Below are positions 24,793 through 33,607 of a stretch of 44,447 nucleotides of DNA, piece after piece (the stretch's first letter is position 1; the number at the start of each line of letters is the position of its first letter). The position numbers were made by a program, and so were the translations under genes. Source of the DNA: Clostridia bacterium. GTDB lineage: Bacteria; Bacillota; Clostridia; Oscillospirales; Acutalibacteraceae. Below the pieces are notes generated by a model. The model had not been told where the DNA came from. It made no database searches and worked only from the letters and a program-made list of their open reading frames with translations. The stretch covers positions 1 to 44,447 of the forward strand of contig CAAGJN010000031.1 in the NCBI GenBank assembly GCA_900770255.1, read 5' to 3'.

Positions 24793-26137
24793 TTGCGTTG
24801 TTCTCCTTGTCTTTTGCGTTTTGGATCGATGCGCAGCAGTAGAGCGCCGCGCAGAATATCTGCGGTATCATATCGGCGATGAGCCAGAGCCTGCGCTTGT
24901 ATGAATATTCTATCTTGTCGCTGAGTAGGATTTTGAGCGTGTAGGCGAGCAGAAATTTCCTATCAAAATTGTTCGCCACCATCCTGATCAGATCAATGCT
25001 CAGTCCCTTGTCGAGCTTCTCTGTCAGCTCGTCTATTTTCGTGCCGTATTCTTCGGTTATCAGCGCCGTAGCATTCTTGTTTATAATCTGATCCATTTCG
25101 TCGAGCGTGTATTCCTCGCGGGTGTTCAGCTCAAAGACGTCGGCGGCCGCTTCGACGCAGTAGAGCGCGTTCGAGTTGAATTCGAACGGACGGTCGTCAA
25201 AGCTGCGGAGATAATTGAGCACGCTGTCCCTTCCGCCCTTTTCGATCCTGCCAGCGCTGGGCAGACCTGAGAATATGGCTTCGAATTTCTTCGCGCAGTA
25301 GGGCTCAAACTGAGTTATTTTGTACTTTTCGTACTTTTTGAACGCATAGTAGTAGCCGTCGAGCAGATCGTATGCCTTGTATGCGTCGAGCTCTCCCTGG
25401 CGGATGTTGCCGCGCGACATGTCGCCGTCAAACATAAGCATACCGCCGAAAACGTCGTTGAGCGGGCGTTTGCTGCTTATGTATTTGAACGACACGTTCT
25501 CGGTCTCGCCGAACTTCGCACCCGGGTTTTTGCCGATGTTCACTACGACTATCTCATCCGCGCCCGCTTCAATTGCCATTTTGACCGGCATATTGTCCGA
25601 ATATCCGCCGTCAACAAAGGCGGATTCGCCGATCTTATAGGATTTCATGAACGGAAACGCCGCGGCGCTGGCGAGAACATAGTCCGCGGCCTTGCCTTCG
25701 GGTATATCCTCAATAAACACCTCCACCGGCTTTATCTTCGGGAACATCGTGGTTACGAGGCCGAAGCGTATCGGGCTCGTTCTGAGCCGTTCTTCGTCCA
25801 TGAGCGATTTTACGCGCTCCTGAAGCGGGGTGTAGTCCGCGCCGCCCTTGAAAATAGCTTCCTTTGCGAGCTCTTTTAAATATGATTCACGGTTCGGGTT
25901 TTCTTCATCAGCCATGTTGACAAAGTTCTGAAAAACGCTGTCCATGCTCATGTTTTCCCAGATGTCGAGTGCAGCGTCGTAATTGTCGAGCGCCATGAGC
26001 GCGCCGTTGAGCGCGCCGACAGATGTGCCGACGACTACGTCAGGATGAAAGCCCATCTCTCTGAGAACCTTCCAGACGCCGATCTGATAGCCGCCCTTAG
26101 CACCGCCGCCGCTGAGAACGACAGCCTTCTTACCCAT
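24773..26137 (-). CDS. Patatin-like phospholipase
   Basis: Predicted acyl hydrolase with a Ser-Asp dyad, acting on phospholipids or other acyl esters. The N-terminal patatin domain (1-200) has the oxyanion motif SGGGAKGGYQIG (9-20), the nucleophile elbow GTSVG with S39, and the Asp box VDGGYSDN with D176. The remaining 250 residues are helical and of no family I recognise; they end with a weakly hydrophobic segment (LWLIADMIPQIFCAALYCCA) and an Asn/Glu-rich tail. At 454 aa it is longer than simple bacterial patatins. GGAGG precedes the ATG. It has no signal peptide, so it probably acts at the inner membrane face (inference). First gene of an operon with the dehydrogenase. Confidence 0.88.
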   Translation of the reverse strand: MGKKAVVLSGGGAKGGYQIGVWKVLREMGFHPDVVVGTSVGALNGALMALDNYDAALDIWENMSMDSVFQNFVNMADEENPNRESYLKELAKEAIFKGGADYTPLQERVKSLMDEERLRTSPIRFGLVTTMFPKIKPVEVFIEDIPEGKAADYVLASAAAFPFMKSYKIGESAFVDGGYSDNMPVKMAIEAGADEIVVVNIGKNPGAKFGETENVSFKYISSKRPLNDVFGGMLMFDGDMSRGNIRQGELDAYKAYDLLDGYYYAFKKYEKYKITQFEPYCAKKFEAIFSGLPSAGRIEKGGRDSVLNYLRSFDDRPFEFNSNALYCVEAAADVFELNTREEYTLDEMDQIINKNATALITEEYGTKIDELTEKLDKGLSIDLIRMVANNFDRKFLLAYTLKILLSDKIEYSYKRRLWLIADMIPQIFCAALYCCASIQNAKDKENNANENSNS

Positions 26138-26199
26138 TTTTAATTCCTCCTCTGGTGATATGTGCGCAGGTAAAAATATATCTGCGCCCTGCTGATATT

Positions 26200-26227
26200 A
26201 TTATACCATATTGCACTTTCCGGTAAA
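26200..26227 (-). promoter_or_regulatory. Promoter for the patatin operon
   Basis: On the minus strand a perfect TATAAT (26200-26205) is preceded by TTTACC (26222-26227) at 16 nt. A GCGCAG/CTGCGC hairpin (26164-26169 with 26181-26186) lies in the leader between promoter and ribosome binding site. Confidence 0.55.
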
Positions 26228-26256
26228 AGATATTTCAACTAAAATTTGTATTACAG

Positions 26257-26285
26257 TTGAAAAGCAATGAAATATGTTATAAAAT
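26257..26285 (+). promoter_or_regulatory. Promoter for the TVP38-like gene and galK
   Basis: TTGAAA (26257-26262) and TAAAAT (26280-26285) with a 17-nt spacer lie 41 nt before the TTG start. It is divergent from the patatin promoter. Confidence 0.6.
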
Positions 26286-26326
26286 TATATGTAAACTTTT
26301 CTCTAAAAATTTCTTGAGGTGAAGGT

Positions 26327-27073
26327 TTGAAAAAACATTGGACACGAAATAGGATAATGAACCTCGCGGGATGTGTGCTGCTCATTGCGGCGGCCGCGGC
26401 CGCGGTGCTTATGTATTTGCTCAGATATGAACGGCTCTGGGTTTGGTACAAGGTGTATCAGGAAAAGCTGCTGGATGTGGAGCAGTTTATACAGTCGCTT
26501 GGAGTCAGTTGGAAATTTTTGCTTGCCATGCTGTGTCTCTTTTTGGTGCGCACGTTTATTCCCTTTCTTTCAGTTTCGGCTATCTGCGTACTTACGGGCG
26601 CCGTGCTGCCGTCCTACTGGGCTATGGCGGTCAATTTTATAGGCGTGCTCCTCATGATGAGCATCAAATATTTTCAGGGCAAAAAGTTCGGCAGCGGTAA
26701 CGCATGGAAGTTTATCAGCAAAAATGAGAGCGCACGCCGTATCATGGAAAATTCCGGCAAGGTCAACAAGTGGCTGCTGTTTGCCCTGCGTATGATACCG
26801 GGCTTTCCGCTCGGTAGTGTAAGCAAGATATACGGCTCGATAAAATTTCCTTATTGGCAGTTTCTGCTGCTCTCGGCGGCCGGTTTTGCGCCGAAGCTGC
26901 TCTCCTATACGTTTATGGGCACCAACGTCTTTGACCCGCTATCTCCGGCGTTCCTGATGCCGCTCATAATTGCTCTGACCATCAGCGGAGTTTCGCTGCT
27001 GTGTGTCAACCTGATATGGCATTTCGTTGAGAAAAACGTAAAATTTAAAAAGAAAAAAGACAAAAAAGTATAA
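26327..27073 (+). CDS. TVP38/TMEM64-family (VTT domain) membrane protein
   Basis: A 248-aa inner-membrane protein with about six hydrophobic segments and a VTT/SNARE-associated (DedA-superfamily) domain. The signature LLFALRMIPGFPLGSVSKIYGSIKFPYWQFLLLSAAGFAPKLLSYTFMG is clear. Relatives are thought to take part in membrane homeostasis or lipid transport; the exact role is not established here. The start is TTG at 26327 with GAGGTGA just upstream; no ATG in a suitable position exists. The C-terminus is very lysine-rich. galK follows after 13 nt, so they are co-transcribed, although no functional link is evident. Confidence 0.87.
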   Translation: MKKHWTRNRIMNLAGCVLLIAAAAAAVLMYLLRYERLWVWYKVYQEKLLDVEQFIQSLGVSWKFLLAMLCLFLVRTFIPFLSVSAICVLTGAVLPSYWAMAVNFIGVLLMMSIKYFQGKKFGSGNAWKFISKNESARRIMENSGKVNKWLLFALRMIPGFPLGSVSKIYGSIKFPYWQFLLLSAAGFAPKLLSYTFMGTNVFDPLSPAFLMPLIIALTISGVSLLCVNLIWHFVEKNVKFKKKKDKKV

Positions 27074-27086
27074 AGCGAGGTAGACC

Positions 27087-28364
27087 ATGTACACCACTGA
27101 TGTTTTGAAAAAAAGGATGAATGACGGCCTGTATGATGATGAGCTTGCAAAGCTCTATCCGGCGGGCACGGTCAACACGCAGAGATCGCGCTACTGCCGC
27201 GTTATCGGCGAGTTTGAGGAGTTTTACGGATCTGGACGCGAGGCCGCTGTGTTCAGCGCTCCGGGTAGAACAGAGATAGGCGGCAACCATACCGATCACA
27301 ACCACGGCCGCGTACTTGCGGCGAGTGTCAACCTTGACGCTATAGCGATAGCTTCTCCCGGCTTCGGCAGCACAGTCAACGTGAAGAGCGAGGGCTACGC
27401 CATGGATACCGTGAATATCAACGACCTTGAGCCGCATGAGACTGAGTTCGGCAAATCAAGGGCGCTTGTCCGCGGAGTCTGCGCTGAGTTCAAGCGCCGC
27501 GGCTACAATATCGGCGCTTTTGACGCAGCAACCGCGTCAGACGTTCTCTCGGGCTCCGGACTTTCGTCGTCGGCCGCCTTCGAGGTGCTGCTCGGCACGA
27601 TCATCAACTATATGTTCAATGACGGCAAGGTGAGCGCCGTTGAGATAGCGCAGATCGCGCAGGCCGCCGAGAACAGGTTCTTCGGCAAGCCCTGCGGCCT
27701 GCTCGATCAGATGACAAGCTCCGTCGGCTCATTTGTCGAGATCGACTTTGCCGATCCTGAAAAGCCCGTTATCGAAAAGCTTGATTTTGATTTTGCCTCC
27801 TGCGGCTACGACCTGTGTATCGTTGACACGGGCGGAAGCCACTCCGATCTGACCGACGAATATGCCGCTGTGCGCAAGGAGATGGAGAGCGTGGCCGAGT
27901 ATCTCGGCAAGAGCGTGCTGCGCGAGGTGGAAGAGGCCGAGTTTATGAAGAATATCGCCGATATCAGATCCTCCTGCGGAGACAGAGCCGTGCTCAGAGC
28001 TCTTCATTTTTACGGCGACAATGCCCGCGTTGAAAAGCAGGCCGCCGCGCTGAAGGCAGGAGATTTTGAGACTTTCAAAAAATATATCATCGAGAGCGGA
28101 CGCTCATCCTATATGTACAACCAGAACGTATATTCCTGCAGGAATGCTTCTGAGCAGCCTGTTTCGCTCGCGCTTTCACTCAGCGAAAAGGTGCTTGACG
28201 GCTGCGGCGCGTGGCGCGTCCACGGCGGCGGCTTTGCGGGAACAATTCAGGCCTTCGTACCGCACGAGAAGCTCGCAGAGTACAAAGGCCTGATGGAAAA
28301 AGTATTCGGTTCGGGTTCCTGCTACATACTTTCGATTCGCCCTGTCGGCGGAATTGAGCTGTAA
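27087..28364 (+). CDS. galK: Galactokinase
   Basis: GHMP-family kinase converting galactose and ATP to galactose 1-phosphate in the Leloir pathway. Seen: the galactokinase signature APGRTEIGGNHTDHNHGRVLA (about residues 57-77), the ATP-binding loop SGSGLSSSAAFEVLLG, the catalytic Asp in CGLLDQMTSSVG, and the C-terminal HGGGFAGTIQAFVP. The 425-aa length is somewhat above E. coli GalK, with an extended N-terminus (MYTTDVLKKRMNDGLYDDELAKLYPAG) seen in clostridial forms. GAGGTAG precedes the ATG. galT and galE are not in the window. The product of beta-galactosidase at 20700-23786 would be its substrate. Confidence 0.93.
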   Translation: MYTTDVLKKRMNDGLYDDELAKLYPAGTVNTQRSRYCRVIGEFEEFYGSGREAAVFSAPGRTEIGGNHTDHNHGRVLAASVNLDAIAIASPGFGSTVNVKSEGYAMDTVNINDLEPHETEFGKSRALVRGVCAEFKRRGYNIGAFDAATASDVLSGSGLSSSAAFEVLLGTIINYMFNDGKVSAVEIAQIAQAAENRFFGKPCGLLDQMTSSVGSFVEIDFADPEKPVIEKLDFDFASCGYDLCIVDTGGSHSDLTDEYAAVRKEMESVAEYLGKSVLREVEEAEFMKNIADIRSSCGDRAVLRALHFYGDNARVEKQAAALKAGDFETFKKYIIESGRSSYMYNQNVYSCRNASEQPVSLALSLSEKVLDGCGAWRVHGGGFAGTIQAFVPHEKLAEYKGLMEKVFGSGSCYILSIRPVGGIEL

Positions 28365-28390
28365 CAAGCTTTTACCTATGAGCCTCAGGA

Positions 28391-29443
28391 TCATTCCTGG
28401 GGCTCTATACCGGGATAAAGCACCTCGTGAATGTCGTTCTTGACGACCGCCCAGTCGACTATGAGCACCTCTATACCGTTTATAGTTGTCAGCGGTACCT
28501 TGTTGACGGGGATAATCGCCTCGGTTATCGGCCATTTGAGATAGTTGATGTAGCTCGAGGCCTGGCTGATTATCTGACCCTTCGTAAAGTCCGTTTTGAC
28601 GAGCGGAAGCACCTGATCGAGAAAATCGGTAGCTTTGCTTATCAGGGAGGAGTAGCTCTCAGTTGTGGTCATCTTCTTGAACTTCGCGGCGATTGAAAGC
28701 AGCACGGTTCTCTGGCGCTCAGTTCTGTCGCGGTCGCTGTCGATTCCGCGCAGGCGCGAATACTGAAGCGCCTCATCACCGTTGAGATGATATTTGCCTG
28801 CGCCGTTGATAACTGTGCCGTTCTGTTTGAGAACGGATGCGAGAGCGTTGACCTCGGCCTCAGTCAGCTCGATGTCAACTCCGCCGAGCGCGTCAATGGC
28901 CTTGATAAAGCCGTTAAAGTCGATGCTTACATAATGATCGATCCTGATCTTATAGTTCGTTTCAACTGTATCGACAAGCAGCTTCGCTCCGCCGTATGCG
29001 TGTGCTGCATTGAGTCGTGCGTTGCCGTGTCCCGGGATGGAGACATAGGTGGCTCTCGAGAGCGAGACAAGTTTTATATTGCTGTTGAGCTTGTTTATTG
29101 ATAGGACTATAACGGAGTCTGCGCGGGGATAATATTTTGAACCCTCTCCCTCATCGCAGCCGATGAGCAGTATATTGATGATATTGTCATTATACCACAT
29201 GCGCGGATCGTCGATGTTCTCTTTGATATCGGCGTCGGCAGAGGGATCGGATATGCTTTCGGTGAACTCCGGATTGATTTCTTTGCTCTCATCCTCATAG
29301 TTTACCTTGCTCAGATAGTGGTTGATTGTTATGATACCTGCGGTCAGCGGTATAGCAATAATGAGAAATATCACGACGATAGTTATCACTATCTTTTTGG
29401 CAGTTTTCTTTTTGCGTTTGCTGCGGTGATGAGTCTGACTCAT
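28391..29443 (-). CDS. LytR-CpsA-Psr (LCP) family cell-wall ligase
   Basis: Membrane-anchored LCP protein that transfers undecaprenyl-linked polymers (teichoic acid, capsule) to peptidoglycan. Seen: a basic N-terminus, a transmembrane segment (about residues 17-40), then the extracytoplasmic LCP domain: NILLIGCDEG, RADSVIVLSINKLNSNIKLVSLSRATYVSIPGHG, LNAAHAYGGAKLLVDTVE, the YKIRIDHYVSIDFNGF motif and LNGDEALQYSRLR with SDRDRTERQR, which supply the phosphate-binding arginines and acidic residues. GGAGGG precedes the ATG, and a good promoter lies upstream. It is convergent with galK. It may attach the polymer made by the polysaccharide locus at the left edge (inference). Confidence 0.93.
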   Translation of the reverse strand: MSQTHHRSKRKKKTAKKIVITIVVIFLIIAIPLTAGIITINHYLSKVNYEDESKEINPEFTESISDPSADADIKENIDDPRMWYNDNIINILLIGCDEGEGSKYYPRADSVIVLSINKLNSNIKLVSLSRATYVSIPGHGNARLNAAHAYGGAKLLVDTVETNYKIRIDHYVSIDFNGFIKAIDALGGVDIELTEAEVNALASVLKQNGTVINGAGKYHLNGDEALQYSRLRGIDSDRDRTERQRTVLLSIAAKFKKMTTTESYSSLISKATDFLDQVLPLVKTDFTKGQIISQASSYINYLKWPITEAIIPVNKVPLTTINGIEVLIVDWAVVKNDIHEVLYPGIEPQE

Positions 29444-29474
29444 TGTTGACCCTCCGATTAATTAACTTGCTTAT

Positions 29475-29503
29475 ATAATACTCCAAATAATACCGTATTT
29501 CAA
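29475..29503 (-). promoter_or_regulatory. Promoter for the LCP gene
   Basis: On the minus strand TTGAAA (29498-29503) and TATTAT (29475-29480) are spaced by exactly 17 nt, 31 nt before the start codon. No comparable promoter could be picked out on the plus strand for the long operon starting at 29532. Confidence 0.7.
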
Positions 29504-29531
29504 CTTAAATTTTTATAAAAGGAAGATGGAA

Positions 29532-30560
29532 ATGCTGAAAAGTAAAGCTTTGAAGAAAACGGTTTTCAAGCTCACGAGTGCAAACGGCACTTCGGGTAAT
29601 GAAAGCGAAGCGGCTCAGCTTGCGCTTTCCATGCTGCAAAAATATATGCCCGCGCATATAGACGCGCTCGGAAGCGTCTGCGGCGAGACCGAGGGGGACG
29701 GCGTGCATATTTTGCTTGACGCGCACATAGACCGCATCGGCATGGCCGTCACCGCGATAGACGACAGCGGCTTTGTAAAATTTGCGCGCGTCGGCGGAAT
29801 CGACGCCCGAGTGCTGGCGGCTGAGCAGGTAACAGTCTGGGGAGACAAGCCTCTGTTCGGTGTTATAGTTTCCACGCCTCCGCACCTGTCCTCCGGCGAA
29901 GACGATAAAAAGGCAAAAAAGCTCGACGAGCTCTCGATAGATGTCGGTATGACCGCTGAAGAGGTCAGAAAGCTTGTACGCCCGGGTATGCGTATCACCG
30001 TAAACAGCGCTCCCAAGGAGCTTGCCGGCGGGCGCGTGTGCTGCGCCGCCCTTGACGACAGAGCGGGCGTCGCGTCGATCCTGCGCTGCCTCGAGCTGCT
30101 CGAGGGAAAAGAACACGGCTGCAAAATAAGCGTGCTCTTCTCCTCACAGGAGGAGACCGGCGGCAGCGGCGCCGCGGCAGGAGGATTTGCGGCGGCGCCC
30201 GATGAGGCGATAGCCGTTGACGTCAGCTTCGCGGCGGCTCCCGGACTTAAAAAGGAAAAGTGCGGCGAGCTCGGCAAGGGTGCGATGATTGGTTTTTCCC
30301 CTTCGCTCGATTATTCGATGTCGCGGACTCTTGAACGCCTTGCGGATGAAAACGGTATTTTGCGCCAGTGCGAGGTGATGAGCGGCAGCACAGGCACCAA
30401 TGCCGATGAAATACAAATTTCGGGCAGCGGCGTCAAAATGGGTCTGCTGTCGATTCCGCTTCGCAATATGCACACGGCGGCGGAGATAATTGACCTTGAC
30501 GACGTTGAAGCGGTCGCCGAACTGATGGCCGCATATATAATCGAAAGGGGGCGCGCGTGA
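29532..30560 (+). CDS. M42-family metallopeptidase (first of a tandem pair)
   Basis: Cobalt/zinc-dependent aminopeptidase-like enzyme of family M42 (glutamyl aminopeptidase/endoglucanase-type annotation), cytoplasmic, trimming peptides. Seen: the metal-binding DAHIDRIGM, ALDDRAGVASIL, the catalytic and metal Glu pair in SSQEETGGSGAAAGGF, the Asp in VDVSFA, and the terminal His in RNMHTAAEIIDLDD. I chose the ATG at 29532 because AAAAGGAAG ends 6 nt upstream; the ATG at 29526 is too close to it. The protein is 342 aa. It heads a run of eight genes with overlaps or gaps under 20 nt. The following gene is a divergent paralogue. Confidence 0.87.
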   Translation: MLKSKALKKTVFKLTSANGTSGNESEAAQLALSMLQKYMPAHIDALGSVCGETEGDGVHILLDAHIDRIGMAVTAIDDSGFVKFARVGGIDARVLAAEQVTVWGDKPLFGVIVSTPPHLSSGEDDKKAKKLDELSIDVGMTAEEVRKLVRPGMRITVNSAPKELAGGRVCCAALDDRAGVASILRCLELLEGKEHGCKISVLFSSQEETGGSGAAAGGFAAAPDEAIAVDVSFAAAPGLKKEKCGELGKGAMIGFSPSLDYSMSRTLERLADENGILRQCEVMSGSTGTNADEIQISGSGVKMGLLSIPLRNMHTAAEIIDLDDVEAVAELMAAYIIERGRA

Positions 30561-31579
30561 TGTTTGATATTCTCCGAAAGCTCTGCTCTGCAGGCGGGGT
30601 GTCGGGCCGTGAAGAAAAGGTGCGCGACTTGATAATCTCCGAGATAGAAGGCTATGCGGATTATAAAATCGACGCGCTCGGCAATCTGCTCGTGCATAAA
30701 AAGGGCAAAAAACCGGCAAAAAATAAGGTCATGTTTGACGCTCATATGGACGAGGTCGGCATGATAGTCACATATCTCAGCGACGATGGAACGCTTAAAT
30801 TTTCGGCAGTCGGGGGCGTGGATGCGCGCGTATATCTCGGCCGCAGCGTGAAAGTCGGCGACGGCGGCGTCAGCGGCGTTATCGGCCTCAAGCCCATTCA
30901 CATGCTCTCAAAGGAAGAAGAGCTGGATATGCCCAAGGCAGATGAGATGTATATCGATATCGGAGCCTCGTCAAAGGAGGAGGCTCAGAAGCTCGTCTCG
31001 CCCGGCGATACGGTGGTTTTTGATTCGGGACTTAACGAGTTCGGCGACGGATTTTTGCAGGGACGTGCGCTCGACGACAGAGTGGGCTGCGCCGTCATGA
31101 TAAGTATGATAAAGAGCAAACTCGAATATGACGCCGACTTCTCGTTCAGCGTGCAGGAGGAGATAGGCACGCGCGGCGCGGCGGCCGCGGCTTTCAATCT
31201 GCGTCCGGATTATGCGGTCGTGCTCGAGACTACCACCGCCGCTGATATTCCCGGTGTTGAGAATGAAAAGCGGGTCTGTGCGCTCGGCGAGGGCGCGGTC
31301 GTCGGCTTTATGGACAAAGGAACCATCTACGACCGTGATCTCTATGAGCTCGCGTTCCGCGTTGCGGGGGAAAACAATATAAAGATACAGACAAAGACCG
31401 TGGTAGCGGGAGGCAACGATGCAAAAGCTATCCATGTCAGCGCAGGCGGTGTTAAGACGATAGCGGTTTCGCTTCCGTGCCGGTATCTCCACTCTCCGTC
31501 GTGCGTAATAAAAAAGAGCGATGCTGATCATGTGCTTCGCCTTGCATGTGCGCTGCTTGGGGAGCTGGCCGATGCTTAA
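30560..31579 (+). CDS. M42-family metallopeptidase (second of a tandem pair)
   Basis: Second M42 peptidase, 339 aa, closer to the family consensus. Seen: an N-terminal LCSAGGVSGREEKVRDLI, DAHMDEVGMIV, ALDDRVGCAVMI, VQEEIGTRGAAAAAF, LETTTAADIPG in the position of the third metal-ligand segment, and RYLHSPSCVIKKSD. The start ATG at 30560 shares one base with the TGA of the first gene; a GTG 3 nt earlier is possible. Tandem M42 genes in one transcript suggest a pair with different peptide preferences or a mixed oligomer (inference). The end overlaps the GNAT gene by 8 nt. Confidence 0.88.
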   Translation: MFDILRKLCSAGGVSGREEKVRDLIISEIEGYADYKIDALGNLLVHKKGKKPAKNKVMFDAHMDEVGMIVTYLSDDGTLKFSAVGGVDARVYLGRSVKVGDGGVSGVIGLKPIHMLSKEEELDMPKADEMYIDIGASSKEEAQKLVSPGDTVVFDSGLNEFGDGFLQGRALDDRVGCAVMISMIKSKLEYDADFSFSVQEEIGTRGAAAAAFNLRPDYAVVLETTTAADIPGVENEKRVCALGEGAVVGFMDKGTIYDRDLYELAFRVAGENNIKIQTKTVVAGGNDAKAIHVSAGGVKTIAVSLPCRYLHSPSCVIKKSDADHVLRLACALLGELADA

Positions 31580-32336
31580 ACTTGCCGAGACAGCCGATCT
31601 GATTAATGATTTTTGTACCCGCGATGCCTTCGGCACAAAGATAGCGGGATATTTTGCATCTTTCGGCGGAGACAGCCGCTTTGCGCAATTCTGGGTTCAG
31701 CAGGATGGTGACGGCAGTCCGACGGCCGCAATCTGCAAAAGCTGCGGTAGCGTTGTGCTCAGCGCCGACGGGAGCGCGGACTTTGAGGAGCTTTCGCAGT
31801 TTGTCGGAATGATAGGCTTTTCGACGCTCTCCTGCAGTCTTAATGTGTGCGCTTCGCTCGGGCTTGTGCCGTCGAGAAGCGGGAATATAGTTCGCTACCG
31901 AAAAGCGCCGGGAGAGCTCAAAAACACGGCGGAAATGCCGAGATATCCCGATCTCAGAGAGATTTATTCTCTGCTCGTGCGCTCCGGCTTTGACAGGCTC
32001 GGCGACAGAGACGACTGGATAGCCGATGTGTCGCTGCGGATGAACCGCGGCGCTGCACAATGGAGCGTTATAAGCGTCAACGGAGAGACCGCCGCCTGCG
32101 CCTGCGCGCTGTTTGTTACGCAGAGCGCGGCCTTCCTCGGCTGCGTTGCGGCGGATGAGAAGCTGCGCGGCAGAGGGCTCGGAAGCGCAGCTGTGCTGAC
32201 TCTCGCCGAAAAGTACCGCTCCGAGGGCAAGCGGGTCGAGCTCTTCTGCAGGGACGGAGAGATCGTGGATTTTTATAAAAAAACAGGCTTTGAGCCCGTC
32301 GGCAGATGGGCTGAATATGATGCAGAACAGGAATAA
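31572..32336 (+). CDS. GNAT-family N-acetyltransferase
   Basis: A 254-aa predicted acetyl-CoA-dependent acyltransferase. The N-terminal half is divergent. The C-terminal GNAT domain (about 150-250) shows SVISVNGETAACACALFV, FLGCVAADEKLRGRGLGSAAVLTLAEKY with the acetyl-CoA-binding RGRGLG, and the ending VDFYKKTGFEPVGRWAEYD. I chose the ATG at 31572 inside the end of the M42 gene (ATGCTTAA overlap); a longer frame from 31521 would overlap by 59 nt. The substrate is unknown. Its place between peptidases and a methionine gamma-lyase-type enzyme suggests an amino-acid-related target (inference). Confidence 0.82.
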   Translation: MLKLAETADLINDFCTRDAFGTKIAGYFASFGGDSRFAQFWVQQDGDGSPTAAICKSCGSVVLSADGSADFEELSQFVGMIGFSTLSCSLNVCASLGLVPSRSGNIVRYRKAPGELKNTAEMPRYPDLREIYSLLVRSGFDRLGDRDDWIADVSLRMNRGAAQWSVISVNGETAACACALFVTQSAAFLGCVAADEKLRGRGLGSAAVLTLAEKYRSEGKRVELFCRDGEIVDFYKKTGFEPVGRWAEYDAEQE

Positions 32337-32341
32337 CGGAA

Positions 32342-33607
32342 ATGGAACAGACATTCTTTAAATTTGACAAAAAAATACTTGACGCCGCCGACAGGGCGCT
32401 TGAGCGTGCCGGGCACAGCTTTGCGCGCATAGAGAGCAACACCGAGTATAATCAGCAGAAGGTACTCGCGGCGTTCATCGACAATAAGGTCAGCGAGAGC
32501 CACTTCGCTGAGACTACCGGCTACGGCTACGGCGACCGCGGGCGTGAGACGCTTGACAAGGTGTTCGCCGCGGCTTTCGGCGCCGAGGACGCGCTCGTGC
32601 GCCACAGCTTTGCCTGCGGAACGCACACGCTCGGCGTTGCGCTTTTCGGACTGCTGCGCCCGGGCGATACGATGCTCAGCGTCACCGGCCAGCCCTATGA
32701 TACTATCCATCCGGTTATCGGTATCAGCGGCGAGGGCATGGGCTCTCTCAAAGATTTCGGCATTAAATATGAACAGGTCGAGCTTGACGCTAACGGGGAG
32801 CCGGACATTCCGGTTATCACCGAAGCCGTCAGGGCAAAAAAGCCCGCGCTCGTCTATATTCAGCGTTCGCGCGGCTATACTCTGCGCCCGAGCCTGTCGG
32901 TCGAGAAGATAGCTGAGATCGCAAAAGCCGTCAAGAGCGTCTCGGATGCGATCGTGTTTGTCGATAACTGTTACGGTGAGTTTGTTCAGCGTGTTGAGCC
33001 CGTGCAGGCCGGCGCGGATATAATGGCTGGCTCTCTTATTAAGAACGCGGGCGGAGGCATAGCCAAAAACGGCGGCTACATAGCCGGCAGAGCCGATCTT
33101 ATAGAGAAATGCTCCTACAGAATGACCGTGCCCGGACTCGGCCGCGAGGTCGGCGCTTCGCTCGGCCAGAACAGAGAGCTGTTCATGGGTATCTTTAATT
33201 CGCCGCATATAGTCGGCGAGGCGCTCAAAACAGCTGTGTTTACCGCGGCGCTTTTTGAGGAATTCGGCTTTGACGTCACCCCGACAAGCGGCGAGGAGCG
33301 ATTTGATATCATTCAGACGGTTCAGCTTAAAACCCCGGAGGCGCTGATCGCTTTTTGCCAGGGAATGCAGACGGGCGCGCCCGTCGATTCGTTCGTTGTT
33401 CCCGAGCCGTGGGATATGCCCGGCTATGACAGCCAGGTCATTATGGCGGCCGGTGCGTTTACAATGGGCTCGTCGATTGAGCTCTCTGCCGACGCGCCGC
33501 TCAGGGAGCCCTATGCGGCATGGATGCAGGGCGGCTTTAATTTCCACAGCGCCAAGGCGGGTGTGATGCTCGCGGCGCAGGCGATGCACGACAGGGGATT
33601 GATCTGA
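32342..33607 (+). CDS. Methionine gamma-lyase family protein (PLP-dependent, PF06838-like)
   Basis: A 421-aa PLP enzyme of the family often annotated as aluminium resistance protein or methionine gamma-lyase family. Seen: the conserved N-terminal ESNTEYNQQKVLAAF and ETTGYGYGDRGRETLDKVFA, the PLP-binding loop HSFACGTHTLGVALF, the Asp in IVFVDNCYGEFVQ, and the Schiff-base Lys in AGSLIKNAGGGIAKNGGYIAG. The C-terminal MQGGFNFHSAKAGVMLA is also typical. The start ATG is 5 nt after the GNAT stop. Family members probably act on sulfur or other amino acids by gamma- or beta-elimination; the substrate is not established. Confidence 0.9.
   Translation: MEQTFFKFDKKILDAADRALERAGHSFARIESNTEYNQQKVLAAFIDNKVSESHFAETTGYGYGDRGRETLDKVFAAAFGAEDALVRHSFACGTHTLGVALFGLLRPGDTMLSVTGQPYDTIHPVIGISGEGMGSLKDFGIKYEQVELDANGEPDIPVITEAVRAKKPALVYIQRSRGYTLRPSLSVEKIAEIAKAVKSVSDAIVFVDNCYGEFVQRVEPVQAGADIMAGSLIKNAGGGIAKNGGYIAGRADLIEKCSYRMTVPGLGREVGASLGQNRELFMGIFNSPHIVGEALKTAVFTAALFEEFGFDVTPTSGEERFDIIQTVQLKTPEALIAFCQGMQTGAPVDSFVVPEPWDMPGYDSQVIMAAGAFTMGSSIELSADAPLREPYAAWMQGGFNFHSAKAGVMLAAQAMHDRGLI

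Noticed and set aside
28380..28405. Hairpin GAGCC..GGCTC between galK and the LCP gene read as a terminator
   Set aside because: The stem has a mismatch and there is no T-tract on either strand. It overlaps the last codons of the LCP gene, so it is at most a weak attenuating structure.
32273..33589. Long open frame on the minus strand opposite the methionine gamma-lyase family gene
   Set aside because: It is the mirror of a highly conserved PLP enzyme, shows no family motif, and has a composition rich in Arg, Ala and His typical of antisense translation.
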